Below are positions 9,401-17,805 of a stretch of DNA of 32,431 bases, in pieces. Each line of letters opens with the position of its first letter. The stretch's first letter is position 1. The notes below the pieces were generated by a model. It had not been told where the DNA came from, did no database searches, and saw only the letters and a list, made by a program, of their open reading frames with translations. Position numbers and translations under genes: made by a program. The DNA is from a virus: IMG/VR virus record IMGVR_UViG_3300018080_000421, positions 1-32,431 of that record. One strand, 5' to 3'.

Positions 9401-9936
9401 ACGGCGAAGAGCCGGAAGATTACAGCGCCGCTGATGAGGTCGCTGGGATTGAGCACCAATTCGGTGAATCTCAATACAAGAAGCCATCTAAGGGTATCAA
9501 GCCGATTGGCTACAAGAAGTCATCGATCAACGAGAAGGAATCCAAGGGGAAGGGATCGAGTGAAGTGGCTAACGAGGATATTGCGGTGCTGCTCTCAACT
9601 GACGACAACATCGACGAGATCATAAATTCGGTTGTCACCGCAATGAGAGATGACGAAGGCGGTAGCGATCTTGATATCGCGACCATGGCCTCCGACACTC
9701 CCGGTGAAACGCCTGATATGGGCGATGTAGCCGGTGACATCGGTGGAGACATCGGTGGAGACATCGGTGGAGACATCGGTGGAGACATCGGTGGAGACAT
9801 CGGTGGAGACATCGGTGGCGAGATCGGTGGAGAGATCGGTGGAGAGATCGGTGGAGAGATCGGTGGAGAAGAGGAAGCCGAAGAGGAAGCCGAAGAGGAA
9901 GAAACCGAGGGGGCCGAAGAAGAAACTGAGGAGTAA
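6436..9936 (+). CDS. Giant acidic/Gly-rich prohead-core candidate (1166 aa)
   Basis: The start at 6436 has an AGGAG site 8-12 nt upstream; an upstream TTG at 6406 is rejected. It lies between portal and prohead protease, where T4 encodes small core proteins, so a head-core role is inferred. Residues 1 to ~430 look folded and helical. A Gly-rich, then Glu-rich low-complexity stretch follows (nt ~7760-7980), then another folded piece, a Gly/Lys linker with four imperfect ~30-residue repeats (nt 8293-8640), a basic stretch, a zinc-knuckle pair CSFC...CPHC (nt ~9127-9190), a DIA-type tag (nt 9571-9621) and a C-terminal GDIG/GEIG repeat with a poly-Glu tail. Such composition fits an internal scaffold that is degraded on maturation. 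No enzyme motif was seen. Confidence 0.8.
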   Translation: MAGTDQNTSPASLTMDARKFLRAINTSAQAKIVFYEDAVKKMAKQAGRDYRLTVLDVNSLIFEDIEDSRYYHADVGKKGRKVQISNIRPIKIVDEQKSESFDTHCLSLVECLAGDDFKGAEKSFRTIEVQRFRGSVIPESGWITAKDGSAHRIVVESDKDTFNIPAITEAFCEAVTDFVELDDNGKLIRGEFPETGEKFAIPIDEMTRRRLVAGHLKSVAEAAWRSDTFRKLVENVAGRVSVGSKDSIKEAIQLSAKFLTEHQEFCMLNTEEMGALVDNALASVGQFNSILSEDVATLMQRTNLRVNAADICESWGKTALKAENAELLHSAKMLESSETFTEDYDRFLGRIFNEGLDVQTARAKAYLTTLKVIGNILAKVEGKEDLSAQVENMVAELEEPQPSTDIIMEAEQLLCSIPDTLVDRIVNLENYTEMTGLESAMVDEGPEGPEGAAVGLPPGPGGGGGGGGLGGGLGGGMEGLEGLGEGAGEGAGEGAPPEEGEEEEETEEEEEVALPESKKRGAAVIESMTVAQLQEELDHWKTDGHIYLAEDGFDDCNRQFSRYIRRCEELDAATIKEEFGKLRDVMIETGDDVIDDEFVSDDPYAGMDVGDGAEINEEYGAKMGGPKGKGVAAKSGSEPGAAGKGGPASGDAKMGKPKGSGVPSKGVGQAKFSGGGSGVKMDGQGGSGVQKKGLGDAGLPHQNEDDPDAGKPKTGSAQMDRPEGSSVAESAGAPEKVQPGTGKQYKGGGWVDKLDEKLAAELKSGDQGDDLSKTKHKAQKGGVAEGKLPPALEKFKKKKKGEEGEEETKEGRPSVFVHRKEDSDKEQKEKRRSARTKTENVATILAPFIEGREFTAKTIAEAILKLKEAAKSDNSLRESLALVENYYQSGPGMDRLKCSFCDKLSPGEPEDPCPHCDGQGRLMELGSLSLTPEVGGVDPMVQSVLERISDSTGVDYTDLNMELKADPIEFVEKYADEIDIEERSALVAHGEEPEDYSAADEVAGIEHQFGESQYKKPSKGIKPIGYKKSSINEKESKGKGSSEVANEDIAVLLSTDDNIDEIINSVVTAMRDDEGGSDLDIATMASDTPGETPDMGDVAGDIGGDIGGDIGGDIGGDIGGDIGGDIGGEIGGEIGGEIGGEIGGEEEAEEEAEEEETEGAEEETEE
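8293..8640 (+). repeat. Four imperfect ~30-residue repeats inside the giant core protein
   Basis: The translated sequence repeats a pattern near A/V-K/Q-M-G/D followed by a Gly/Pro/Lys stretch ending GSGV or similar. Copies start near 8293 (AKMGGPKGKGV), 8386 (AKMGKPKGSGV), 8467 (VKMDGQGGSGV) and 8581 (AQMDRPEGSSV). The spacing varies between roughly 80 and 115 nt, so these are diverged repeats rather than a recent tandem expansion. They are probably disordered linkers or repeated short binding motifs. Confidence 0.6.
9733..9864 (+). repeat. 12-bp tandem repeat, 11 units, encoding (GDIG)7(GEIG)4
   Basis: Eleven consecutive in-frame 12-bp units encode Gly-Asp-Ile-Gly seven times (9733-9816) and Gly-Glu-Ile-Gly four times (9817-9864). 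The units are almost identical at DNA level (mostly GGAGACATCGGT, then GGAGAGATCGGT), which points to recent expansion by slippage or unequal recombination. The block runs straight into a Glu-rich tail. Because units are multiples of three, copy-number change would keep the frame. Confidence 0.97.
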
Positions 9937-9938
9937 AA

Positions 9939-10658
9939 ATGGCTGAGTGCAAACAATGCGAAGGCGGGTGCGTCAGCCGCTCGGTTGCAGCAAAGACCGG
10001 CAATATCGGTTGCCACACTTTTCTGCAAGACACAACACCTCTTAAGCTCATCAATGCTCCTATTACTGAGAGCCGAAAAGGGATTGGCGTGGTAATGAAG
10101 CTGGGCGGTCAGTTCCAATATGCTGACCGTCCAAACGCCAATGGCAGAATATATCCTCACGAGATTCTTGAGGGTGCTGTCAAGGAAATCCAAGACGACC
10201 TGAAGTCTCGTAGAGTGATGGGAGAATTCGACCATCCGCCCGACGCCAAGATTCATCTCGACAGAGTTTCACACCTTCTGACCAAATTGTGGATGGAAAG
10301 CGAGGTTGTGTACGGCGAGATGGAAATCCTAGAGAAGACCCCGATGGGTGCGATCGCTAAAGCCCTTATTGAGAGCAAGGTTCAGCTCGGCATTTCGTCT
10401 CGTGGCGTCGGAGACATGGAGACTACCATCCACGAAGGCAACGAATTCTACAAAGTGCTTCCTGGGTTTACTTTTGTAACATTCGACATCGTCGCTGAAC
10501 CCAGTGTTCAGAATTCTTATCTTTCCATCAGGGAAAGCCGTGATAGACTCCTTAAGGCTCTAAAACATACTGCGCCAAAGAATATGAGAGCCATCGCCGA
10601 ACAGAAGATCATCGATAACTTCGAGGCGCTTCTACTAGGGAAATATTATGTACAATAA
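9939..10658 (+). CDS. Prohead maturation protease (T4 gp21-like, peptidase S21-type)
   Basis: It would cleave scaffold and capsid proteins inside the prohead before DNA packaging. The product is 239 residues. It has NGRIYP (68-73), GEFDHP with catalytic His99, the TPMG segment (134-137), and GISSRGVG with the nucleophile Ser near 153/154, all in the order seen in gp21-type proteases. The start follows a GAG-rich site two bases after the previous stop. An oddity is the N-terminus, CKQCEGGC...C, a possible metal-binding knuckle not expected in this family. Its 3' end overlaps the next gene by 11 nt. Confidence 0.92.
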   Translation: MAECKQCEGGCVSRSVAAKTGNIGCHTFLQDTTPLKLINAPITESRKGIGVVMKLGGQFQYADRPNANGRIYPHEILEGAVKEIQDDLKSRRVMGEFDHPPDAKIHLDRVSHLLTKLWMESEVVYGEMEILEKTPMGAIAKALIESKVQLGISSRGVGDMETTIHEGNEFYKVLPGFTFVTFDIVAEPSVQNSYLSIRESRDRLLKALKHTAPKNMRAIAEQKIIDNFEALLLGKYYVQ

Positions 10659-10883
10659 AAAGTGCGAATCATGTGGAAACATTTGCCCAGCTCCAATGGC
10701 GGATGGCGATGACTACGAATATAAAGGACAGACATATGACCTAACAATATGTCCTGCTTGTGATAGGCAGTATAGTTGGAAGGCATATGATGAGGCAGCT
10801 GAAAAAAGAAGAATTGCCATGAATGGCAGGATGCATGAAGATATTAATGAGATCGCCGAAATGATCTCCGAGGAACCAATTTA

Positions 10884-10884
<1 letters not shown>
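10648..10884 (+). CDS. Small zinc-ribbon protein ending in the DIA-type tag
   Basis: This is a 78-residue protein with two Cys pairs, CESC (near the N-terminus) and CPAC (about residue 37), consistent with a zinc ribbon. It ends in DINEIAEMISEEPI, one of the copies of the recurring tag. The start lies inside the protease gene (11-nt overlap) and the stop overlaps the next start by 1 nt, so all three are translationally linked. Its role is unknown. Being wedged between protease and scaffold genes and carrying the tag, it is probably a minor prohead component. Confidence 0.85.
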
Positions 10885-12290
<1,406 letters not shown>

Positions 12291-12372
12291 GACCCAGAAG
12301 GTTTTGTCTTTTTAAATTCTAGAAAAATAAAGTCTTCAGTCAAAACTAGAATAGATTATAGGAGAATCCAAA
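12291..12372 (+). promoter_or_regulatory. AT-rich gap with a 7-bp inverted repeat before the scaffold gene
   Basis: This is the only sizable gap inside the head module (82 nt). It contains ATTCTAG (12316-12322) and its complement CTAGAAT (12346-12352), then a TATAGGAG ribosome-binding site. There is no U-tract after the repeat, so it is not an obvious terminator. It could hold a promoter that boosts scaffold and capsid expression, or a processing hairpin. Weak evidence. Confidence 0.3.
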
Positions 12373-13200
12373 ATGGATAAGATCAAGGAGCTGTTAGGAC
12401 AAATTGGCGCATCTAAAGAGCTTGCCGACCAGCTATGCGAGCATCTTGAGCGCTACTCCAACGCTCTCAAGGAGAAGTACGAAGGAGAGCTTCAAGAAAA
12501 GATCGGCAAGATCAAGCAGGTCTGCATCGAAGAGGTGCAGAGAGAGAAAGTAAACCTTGCGCGTAAAGTGGGCGTATTTCTGGAGAGTAAGGCCACGTCA
12601 ATCGAGCAAGCGATGACTCGCCAAAGGGTAGTGGAAGAATCCGAAGCATCCTCCCTCCTCAAGAAGACCAAGGCTCTTCTTGAAGGAATCAATCTAGAAG
12701 GAGAGGTGTCTAGTCGGGAACTTCTTGCCCTACAGAAGAAGGCAGAGCGGCTTGAGAAGGCGATTGGTACACTCAAGGAAGAGCGGAATCGGGCGATCGG
12801 TAAGGCCAACAAGGCCAACGAAGTGGCCGTGAAGATGCTGAAGCGTAATCAGATCTTCGAGGCCAAGCTCAAGGAAGCTGGCCTTCTCACTGAGGAGAAG
12901 GGTGGCGCTGCCAAGTGCGAATGTGGTGCTCCGGTAGCTGAAGGCATGGACACATGCGAGAAGTGCGGGAAGACCACCGTAACTGGCAAGGAAAAGAAGG
13001 CTGCTGCAAAGGTGGCCAAAGAAAGCAGGAAGGCAAAGAAGGCTTTGACAGAGGGCAAGAGAAGGCTCGATGCCAGCCGGAAACCTTCTAGAAAGCCCAG
13101 GTCTACGCGCAGGACGCTTATAGAGTCCGAAGTTCCGGGCACATATTCACCTAGCGGATCGCCCGATATTACCAAGATCGCTAGCGAAATGCCGGAATAA
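12373..13200 (+). CDS. Scaffold/prohead core protein (T4 gp22-like by position)
   Basis: The 275-residue product is almost entirely helical with heptad-like patterns over residues ~10-175, matching the coiled-coil core scaffold that T4 encodes (gp22, similar length) just before the capsid gene. Unlike that protein it carries a zinc knuckle, CECGAPVAEGMDTCEKCG (residues ~178-195). A very basic segment follows, then TLIESEVPG, which includes a Leu-Ile-Glu candidate cleavage site. The C-terminus is SPDITKIASEMPE, a variant of the recurring tag. A good AGGAG site precedes the start. Function is inferred from architecture and synteny. Confidence 0.8.
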   Translation: MDKIKELLGQIGASKELADQLCEHLERYSNALKEKYEGELQEKIGKIKQVCIEEVQREKVNLARKVGVFLESKATSIEQAMTRQRVVEESEASSLLKKTKALLEGINLEGEVSSRELLALQKKAERLEKAIGTLKEERNRAIGKANKANEVAVKMLKRNQIFEAKLKEAGLLTEEKGGAAKCECGAPVAEGMDTCEKCGKTTVTGKEKKAAAKVAKESRKAKKALTEGKRRLDASRKPSRKPRSTRRTLIESEVPGTYSPSGSPDITKIASEMPE

Positions 13201-13227
13201 AACCCGGCATCAAAAATGGAGGATACG

Positions 13228-14778
13228 ATGCATTTAGTCAATAAAAACTCCGGCAGGGGCGGCTCGGTTATTTCCGAGGAGAGGGAAAAGATGCTCCTGA
13301 CCGAATCCAAGAAGAACAAGATGGTGGCCCGGTGGGCACCGGTTCTCAAGAAGTGCAGAGAGATCGGCCCGAAGAAGTACGGGATGATGGCCTCTCTCAT
13401 GGAGAACCAGCTCCAGCAGTGGGATCCGAAGAATCGGAACCTACTCCTAGAAGACGCCACCACAACGGGCGACGTCGCCGACTTCACCCGTTTCGCACTC
13501 CCTCTCATCCGCAAGTCCTACCCCAGGCTCATTGCTGACAACCTCGTTGGTGTTCAGCCCATGAGCCAGCCTGCCAGCCTGATCTTCTACATCAGGTACC
13601 GCTACGCCATTTCCAAGGGCCAGACGGTTGCCGGTACGCAGATCATGCGTCAGAACACCAGCCAGCAGTTCGCTCGTCAGAACGGCTGGGCACTCGATCC
13701 TTACTACACCTCCCAGGTGGTCAAGGACGAGGATCTCACGATCGCCGCTGGCGGTGGTGCGGTCAACGGCACCCTCATCCACAAGCCCATCCTGGCCGGT
13801 ACGGTCGTGGTCAACGTCTACACGGCGGCGGCCCTCACAGAAGACTGTGAGTTCCCGACACCCATTCTCCAGGTTGGATTCGATGCTGACGGTCTCCCCG
13901 ACACCATCCTCGTCGGTGACGCCTCGGACATCGAGGTCGACACCAGCACCTCCGGTGCAACCAGGTTCGATCACAGCGACGGCACCGTGACCATCACTCT
14001 GTCGAGTGGTACTCTCCCCGCCGGGGCGACCGCGAGGGCCGACTACGAGTACGACCTGGAAAACAACCCGTTCCAGCCCGAGGTCACGATGTCGATCGAC
14101 AGCGATTCCGTCGCTGCCATCACTCGTAAGCTCAAGACCTCCTGGAGCCTCGAAGCCGCACAGGACCTCAAGTCTGTGCACAACATCGATGCCGAGTCCA
14201 CTCTCACCGACCTGATGGCCGACGAGATGGTCGCGGAAATCGATCGTGAAATCATCAACGACCTGATCATCGCCTCGGCGATTCGGGCCACGCACAACTT
14301 CGCCACGGGGGCCGGTGCGTCGGTGAACTTCACGGACCGCAACATCGCCCTCCTGTACAAGGTACTGGAAGTGGCGAACATCATCCACCGGACCACGCTG
14401 CGCGGCCCGGCCAACTGGATGGTGACGAGTGCTGATATTGCCTCGAAGTTCGAGCAGCTGAACGACTTCCGGGGCTCCGATGCCCTTGCCCAGGACGGCA
14501 TCGACATCGGGATCACGAGCGCAGGGACGATCCAGGGCAAGCTGAAACTGTACAAGGATCCGCTGTTCCCGAACTGCAAGATCCTCATGGGCTTCAAGGG
14601 CAACTCGGTCCTAGACTCAGGGTACTTCTACGCACCATATATCCCCCTCCTCTCTACCCCAACAGTGTTGGACCCCAACTCCTTCACGCCAAATAAGGGT
14701 ATTATGACGAGGTATGGTAAGAAACTCATCGAAGATGGGGGTCTATACTACGGGACAGTTACAGTCAGCAACCTGTAA
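13228..14778 (+). CDS. Major capsid protein (T4 gp23-like)
   Basis: It would build the icosahedral shell, an HK97-type fold. The start at 13228 is chosen because the GGAGG site at 13218-13222 would lie inside an ORF begun at 13216. The product is 516 residues. The stretch ALPLIRKSYPRLIADNLVG followed by VQPM is the clearest gp23 hallmark. A candidate protease site LLLE/DATT (Glu75) lies about 30 residues upstream of it, close to where T4 gp23 is cut (after residue 65). Residues ~170-270 look like an inserted beta-rich domain. Codon use is strikingly GC-rich compared with neighbouring genes, as expected for the most highly expressed protein. A terminator follows directly. Confidence 0.93.
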   Translation: MHLVNKNSGRGGSVISEEREKMLLTESKKNKMVARWAPVLKKCREIGPKKYGMMASLMENQLQQWDPKNRNLLLEDATTTGDVADFTRFALPLIRKSYPRLIADNLVGVQPMSQPASLIFYIRYRYAISKGQTVAGTQIMRQNTSQQFARQNGWALDPYYTSQVVKDEDLTIAAGGGAVNGTLIHKPILAGTVVVNVYTAAALTEDCEFPTPILQVGFDADGLPDTILVGDASDIEVDTSTSGATRFDHSDGTVTITLSSGTLPAGATARADYEYDLENNPFQPEVTMSIDSDSVAAITRKLKTSWSLEAAQDLKSVHNIDAESTLTDLMADEMVAEIDREIINDLIIASAIRATHNFATGAGASVNFTDRNIALLYKVLEVANIIHRTTLRGPANWMVTSADIASKFEQLNDFRGSDALAQDGIDIGITSAGTIQGKLKLYKDPLFPNCKILMGFKGNSVLDSGYFYAPYIPLLSTPTVLDPNSFTPNKGIMTRYGKKLIEDGGLYYGTVTVSNL

Positions 14779-14782
14779 AATC

Positions 14783-14820
14783 AAGAAAGCCCCGGAGCTA
14801 AGTTCTGGGGCTTTCTTTTT
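14783..14820 (+). terminator. Rho-independent terminator after the major capsid gene
   Basis: A perfect 11-bp stem, AAGAAAGCCCC (14783-14793) with GGGGCTTTCTT (14807-14817), encloses a 13-nt loop and ends in a run of five T at 14816-14820. It starts five bases after the capsid stop and closes the head operon. Confidence 0.93.
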
Positions 14821-14852
14821 ATATCAGATTCAAAGTACTTTCTTCTGTCAAA

Positions 14853-14879
14853 TATACCGTATTTAAGGTATAACGGTAT
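14853..14879 (+). promoter_or_regulatory. Nested inverted repeats upstream of the endonuclease-methyltransferase gene
   Basis: ATACCGT (14854-14860) is repeated inverted as ACGGTAT (14873-14879). Inside it TATACC (14853-14858) pairs with GGTATA (14867-14872). The element sits 15-40 nt before the start of the next gene, in AT-rich DNA after the capsid terminator. It fits an operator or an mRNA hairpin controlling that gene, possibly including its promoter. An AGTAGGAGG ribosome-binding site follows. Confidence 0.5.
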
Positions 14880-14894
14880 TAGTAGGAGGAAGTA

Positions 14895-16745
14895 ATGGCT
14901 AAGCCAGCCTTTACAATAGATCAAGCCAGAGAACTTAGAAGAAGATATGAAGCAGGCGAAACTACCGTAAGTCTCGCCAAAGAACATGGTGTTAGCGGTA
15001 GCTGTGTATCTTCATGGATTAAACGCGTCGGTGGAACAATTCGATCTAATTCAGAATCAAAGAGGAAATATCATTTTGATGAATCATATTGGGACAATAT
15101 CGATAGCCAAGATAAGGCGTATTGGCTTGGCTTCTTGATGGCTGATGGGTATGTTACCAGAGGCAGAAATATCCAATGCACATTGTCTGGTAGAGACACA
15201 GAGCATTTAAGTTTGTTGTTGGCATCTATGAAGGCCACGTATTCTGTCAGTGAATATATCAGAGATGGATATCCTAAGGCTGCTATCTGCCTAACATCAA
15301 TACCAGCGGCTTCTAGGCTAATTGGCATGGGGTGGAATGAATTTAAACTTAATGGCAGCCTTAAAATCTTAGAATTTATACCAGATGGTCTGATGCGCCA
15401 TTTTATTCGTGGATTTTTTGATGGAGATGGCAGTATTGGCAAGAGTGAAAGGAAAGGAAAAGGCAGAAAATCGCTTAGATATTCGTATAACTATATTTTA
15501 GTTGCACCTATAGAACATTATGATTTTCTTGATTTTGTTCGAGAATATATTGTTCGGTCTGTGGGGGTCGCCGATAAATCGATTAAAAGAAGCAGACGCA
15601 AAGAAGATGGCAAACTACATTCTGTCTATCGTTGTCATTGGAATGGTAATCAACAAATTAAGAGAATCGGAGAATGGATGTATAAAGACGCTGCCTGTTA
15701 TTTGCAACGCAAGAAAGATAGATTTGATGAATTGAGTAATCCGATTCGGTTTAATTGGCCCAAAGATAATCGATTCTCATGTTCCCATACGCCCTCGGAT
15801 ATATCTTCGTTGCCCGAAGAGCAACAGGACAAGATTTTGGCGGAGTTTTATAAATTAGTAATGAAAAGCACGTGGAAAGCACCACGGTACACACAGGAGC
15901 AGCTACTTGCCGATTATAGGGCAGCCATAATCTACAATAATGATCTATATAAGGTAACGAAAGATGATGAGTTGGTTGGTTTTAGGCTTAATACTGGTGG
16001 GAGCTTAGAATCTCCCACAAAGAAGATTATATTACATTTTCAACCACATTTTTGGGACGTTAAGACCAGTAGTCCACCGATTCCAACCCAGTGGCATAAT
16101 GAGAAAAAGGTTAAAAGAGCTACCAAGGCACTTTTAACCACCGGCAGTAAAATTGATTTGATGCGGTATTTCCGTGAACTAAGATATACCGGTGTCGGGG
16201 TTACATCTCATTTCCACGCTAATTTTGCCTGCTCTATTATCCAGAATTTAGCCCCAGACGCCAAATCGTGGTTCGACCCATGCTTGGGTTGGGGAGGCAG
16301 ATTGATTGCTGCCAAAATGATGGATATAAAATATGAAGGGTGTGACCCACAACCAAACACCTTTTACGGCGTATGCAAAATAAAAGAATTCATCAAGTCT
16401 GATGCTACTATACACAATATTAAAGCGCAAGATTTCAGATATCAAAGGCGCTATGATATTGGATTCACGTCGCCGCCGTTCTTTAATAAAGAGAAGTATG
16501 GCGGTCCTGAACAGTCTCATCATGAATTCCCAAGGTTTGACCAGTGGATCATAGAATTTCTTTGTCCTCTAATAGATTCTATGATGGTCAGTTGTGACAA
16601 AGTTATACTTCACATTGACGATGCGATATGTAAGGCTATTGATAAGATTTATTCTTTTGATCGATATCCATTGTTTTTGCAGAGAAACCCCGGCGGGAAA
16701 AAGAGCACAGAATCAATCATTATACTCAAGACGGGCAAGTTATAG
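14895..16745 (+). CDS. LAGLIDADG homing endonuclease fused to a DNA methyltransferase
   Basis: The 616-residue protein has three parts. Residues ~5-45 form a helix-turn-helix like those of resolvase or transposase N-termini. Residues ~70-270 carry two LAGLIDADG motifs, AYWLGFLMADGYV (75-87) and FIRGFFDGDGSI (170-181), each with the acidic catalytic residue. Residues ~320-616 form a SAM-dependent DNA methyltransferase with a motif I-type DPCLGWGGRL (461-470) and catalytic TSPPFF (525-530). Ser-Pro-Pro-Phe implies an amino-methylating enzyme (N6-adenine or N4-cytosine). There are no Hint splicing blocks, so this is a fusion, not an intein. It is a lone gene after the capsid terminator, a classic site for mobile endonucleases. 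The methyltransferase may protect or mark DNA. Confidence 0.9.
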   Translation: MAKPAFTIDQARELRRRYEAGETTVSLAKEHGVSGSCVSSWIKRVGGTIRSNSESKRKYHFDESYWDNIDSQDKAYWLGFLMADGYVTRGRNIQCTLSGRDTEHLSLLLASMKATYSVSEYIRDGYPKAAICLTSIPAASRLIGMGWNEFKLNGSLKILEFIPDGLMRHFIRGFFDGDGSIGKSERKGKGRKSLRYSYNYILVAPIEHYDFLDFVREYIVRSVGVADKSIKRSRRKEDGKLHSVYRCHWNGNQQIKRIGEWMYKDAACYLQRKKDRFDELSNPIRFNWPKDNRFSCSHTPSDISSLPEEQQDKILAEFYKLVMKSTWKAPRYTQEQLLADYRAAIIYNNDLYKVTKDDELVGFRLNTGGSLESPTKKIILHFQPHFWDVKTSSPPIPTQWHNEKKVKRATKALLTTGSKIDLMRYFRELRYTGVGVTSHFHANFACSIIQNLAPDAKSWFDPCLGWGGRLIAAKMMDIKYEGCDPQPNTFYGVCKIKEFIKSDATIHNIKAQDFRYQRRYDIGFTSPPFFNKEKYGGPEQSHHEFPRFDQWIIEFLCPLIDSMMVSCDKVILHIDDAICKAIDKIYSFDRYPLFLQRNPGGKKSTESIIILKTGKL

Positions 16746-16847
16746 AGATCAATGCGAAGATCAAAGCTGGGTCTCAAGACTCCAAGGAGTATCTCGTCGT
16801 GATGAGTATTTAAGAACTATGACTCCTAATCTGCTGTGCCGGTGACG

Positions 16848-16916
16848 ATGCGGAAACTGAATTTAGATGAAGACATCGCAAGAATAGCCCGGATGATCGA
16901 TCAGAAAGGTCCGTGA
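16848..16916 (+). CDS. 22-residue ORF carrying the DIA-type tag
   Basis: The frame encodes MRKLNLDEDIARIARMIDQ and three more residues, then stops at TGA, which overlaps the ATG of the next gene (TGATG). The DEDIARIARMID core matches the recurring tag found in head proteins. It may be a real leader peptide translationally coupled to the membrane protein that follows, or the 5' remnant of a gene. No strong ribosome-binding site precedes it. Confidence 0.4.
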   Translation: MRKLNLDEDIARIARMIDQKGP

Positions 16917-17095
16917 TGGGAATACCACAAATAGTATTGATCGTTTTGATGTCTATAATGTTTGGGTACTTCTGTGGAGATGCCAGAGCAGATGAAAATG
17001 GCATAATGAGAACAGAAGATAGAAACACAATTATAGGTTATATGGTCTTGAGTACAGCATTGTTGTGCTTATTGATCTGGGGTGGCTTTTTCTAG
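16916..17095 (+). CDS. Small membrane protein with two transmembrane segments
   Basis: The 59-residue product has a hydrophobic N-terminal segment (IVLIVLMSIMFGYF), a short polar loop, and a second hydrophobic segment (IIGYMVLSTALLCLLIWGG). The N-terminal segment followed by ARADE could also be read as a signal peptide. The start at 16916 overlaps the preceding stop; a GTG one codon earlier is possible. Unknown function; small inner-membrane proteins of phages often act in lysis or exclusion, but nothing here shows that. Confidence 0.6.
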   Translation: MGIPQIVLIVLMSIMFGYFCGDARADENGIMRTEDRNTIIGYMVLSTALLCLLIWGGFF

Positions 17096-17102
17096 GGTTG
17101 GG

Positions 17103-17166
17103 GCAAAAATAGCCTATGAACCCGGAAGATATAGCTCGAATGATCACGGAAGACCCGGCGATCCGC
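17103..17166 (+). pseudogene. A-rich leader plus tagged gene start, truncated
   Basis: The CAAAAATA leader box and ATG (17116) are followed by MNPEDIARMITEDPAIR, a complete copy of the recurring tag. The frame then runs into the 3' end of a convergent minus-strand gene and stops at 17256. Nothing after the tag looks like a protein of its own, because beyond 17167 it only reads the antisense of that gene. I read this as the 5' remnant of a tagged gene whose body was lost at a recombination junction near 17166. Confidence 0.55.
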
Positions 17167-17592
17167 TTAATGGTCTCTTTGGCGTTCCCTAAAATTACGG
17201 TTACGCACAATAAACTCCATTTCCCGTATTGCGTCGTCTGTTGGCTTGCCATATAGAATATCCACAAAATATCTGCCATTTTCGTCTTTATCATATGACA
17301 CAGCCCCGAGTATCTTATTCGATCCTTTAAATGATATTGGATTGGCTATCCTAATATTCCTACTGGATGGGTTGTATAATATATCTCTTGGGTGAGTATA
17401 TGTTCCTTCTCGGTCTGTTCCAACTGAGTAGCAATGCCCTATAATGCGCATGATTTCATCTATAGAAGACATCGGTATTGGATCGCTGTAATGTTTCGGT
17501 GTTGTGCTTTTATCTAATATGTATGCGAGCTTCAGAACAGCGTTATATAATGCTTTCTTTCTACGTTTATTGAATGGTCTGATCGATTCTGA
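17167..17592 (-). pseudogene. 3' portion of a minus-strand gene cut by the GC-rich block
   Basis: An ATG at 17472 would give a 101-residue protein. However, the minus frame stays open for 40 further codons upstream with protein-like sequence (IRPFNKRRKKALYNAVLKLA, then YILDKSTTPKHY), up to the edge of the GC-rich block near 17593, and no start codon lies in that stretch. It is therefore likely the C-terminal ~140 residues of a longer protein. Its N-terminal part is probably the minus-strand tagged fragment at 19976-20117. Function unknown. If the ATG at 17472 is used, a shorter protein may still be made. Confidence 0.6.
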
Positions 17593-17805
17593 CAGCCCAC
17601 GGAAGGCGAGAAGCCCCCTGGGCGTGACGAGGAGTATTTCAAATGGGCCGATGCGTTCTGCGCGGAGCTGGTCAAGTTCGACGGCCCAATCTGCCCACGA
17701 TGCTACGAGGGCGGCAGACAGGAATGGTTAAGAATCGATGACCAGTACCCCGACGCACTGTACTGCGAGGAGTGCGGGCTGGTTTTGGAGGTGAGGGCGA
17801 GATGA
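17593..17805 (+). pseudogene. 5'-truncated zinc-ribbon protein
   Basis: The frame after the in-frame TGA at 17590 encodes ~70 residues without any ATG, GTG or TTG start. Content is protein-like: DEEYFKWADAFCAELVKF, then CPRC and CEEC pairs typical of a zinc ribbon, ending VRAR. The stop overlaps the start of the next gene. The missing start at the left edge of the GC-rich block makes it a truncated gene. It may be untranslated now. Confidence 0.6.

Noticed and set aside
9733-9864. CRISPR-like repeat array
   Set aside because: Units are 12 bp, contiguous and in coding frame, with no spacers.
9510-10256. Minus-strand frame with ISPP-type repeats
   Set aside because: It is the antisense of the GDIG repeat and protease gene.
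13447-14388. 313-codon minus-strand frame opposite the capsid gene
   Set aside because: Shadow frame produced by the GC-rich codon bias of the capsid gene.
16670-16803. Alternative frame past the methyltransferase stop reading DGQVIEINAKIKAGSQ, suggesting a frameshifted C-terminus
   Set aside because: The normal frame already ends in a typical strand (ESIIILKTGKL); the other frame has no recognised match and may be chance.
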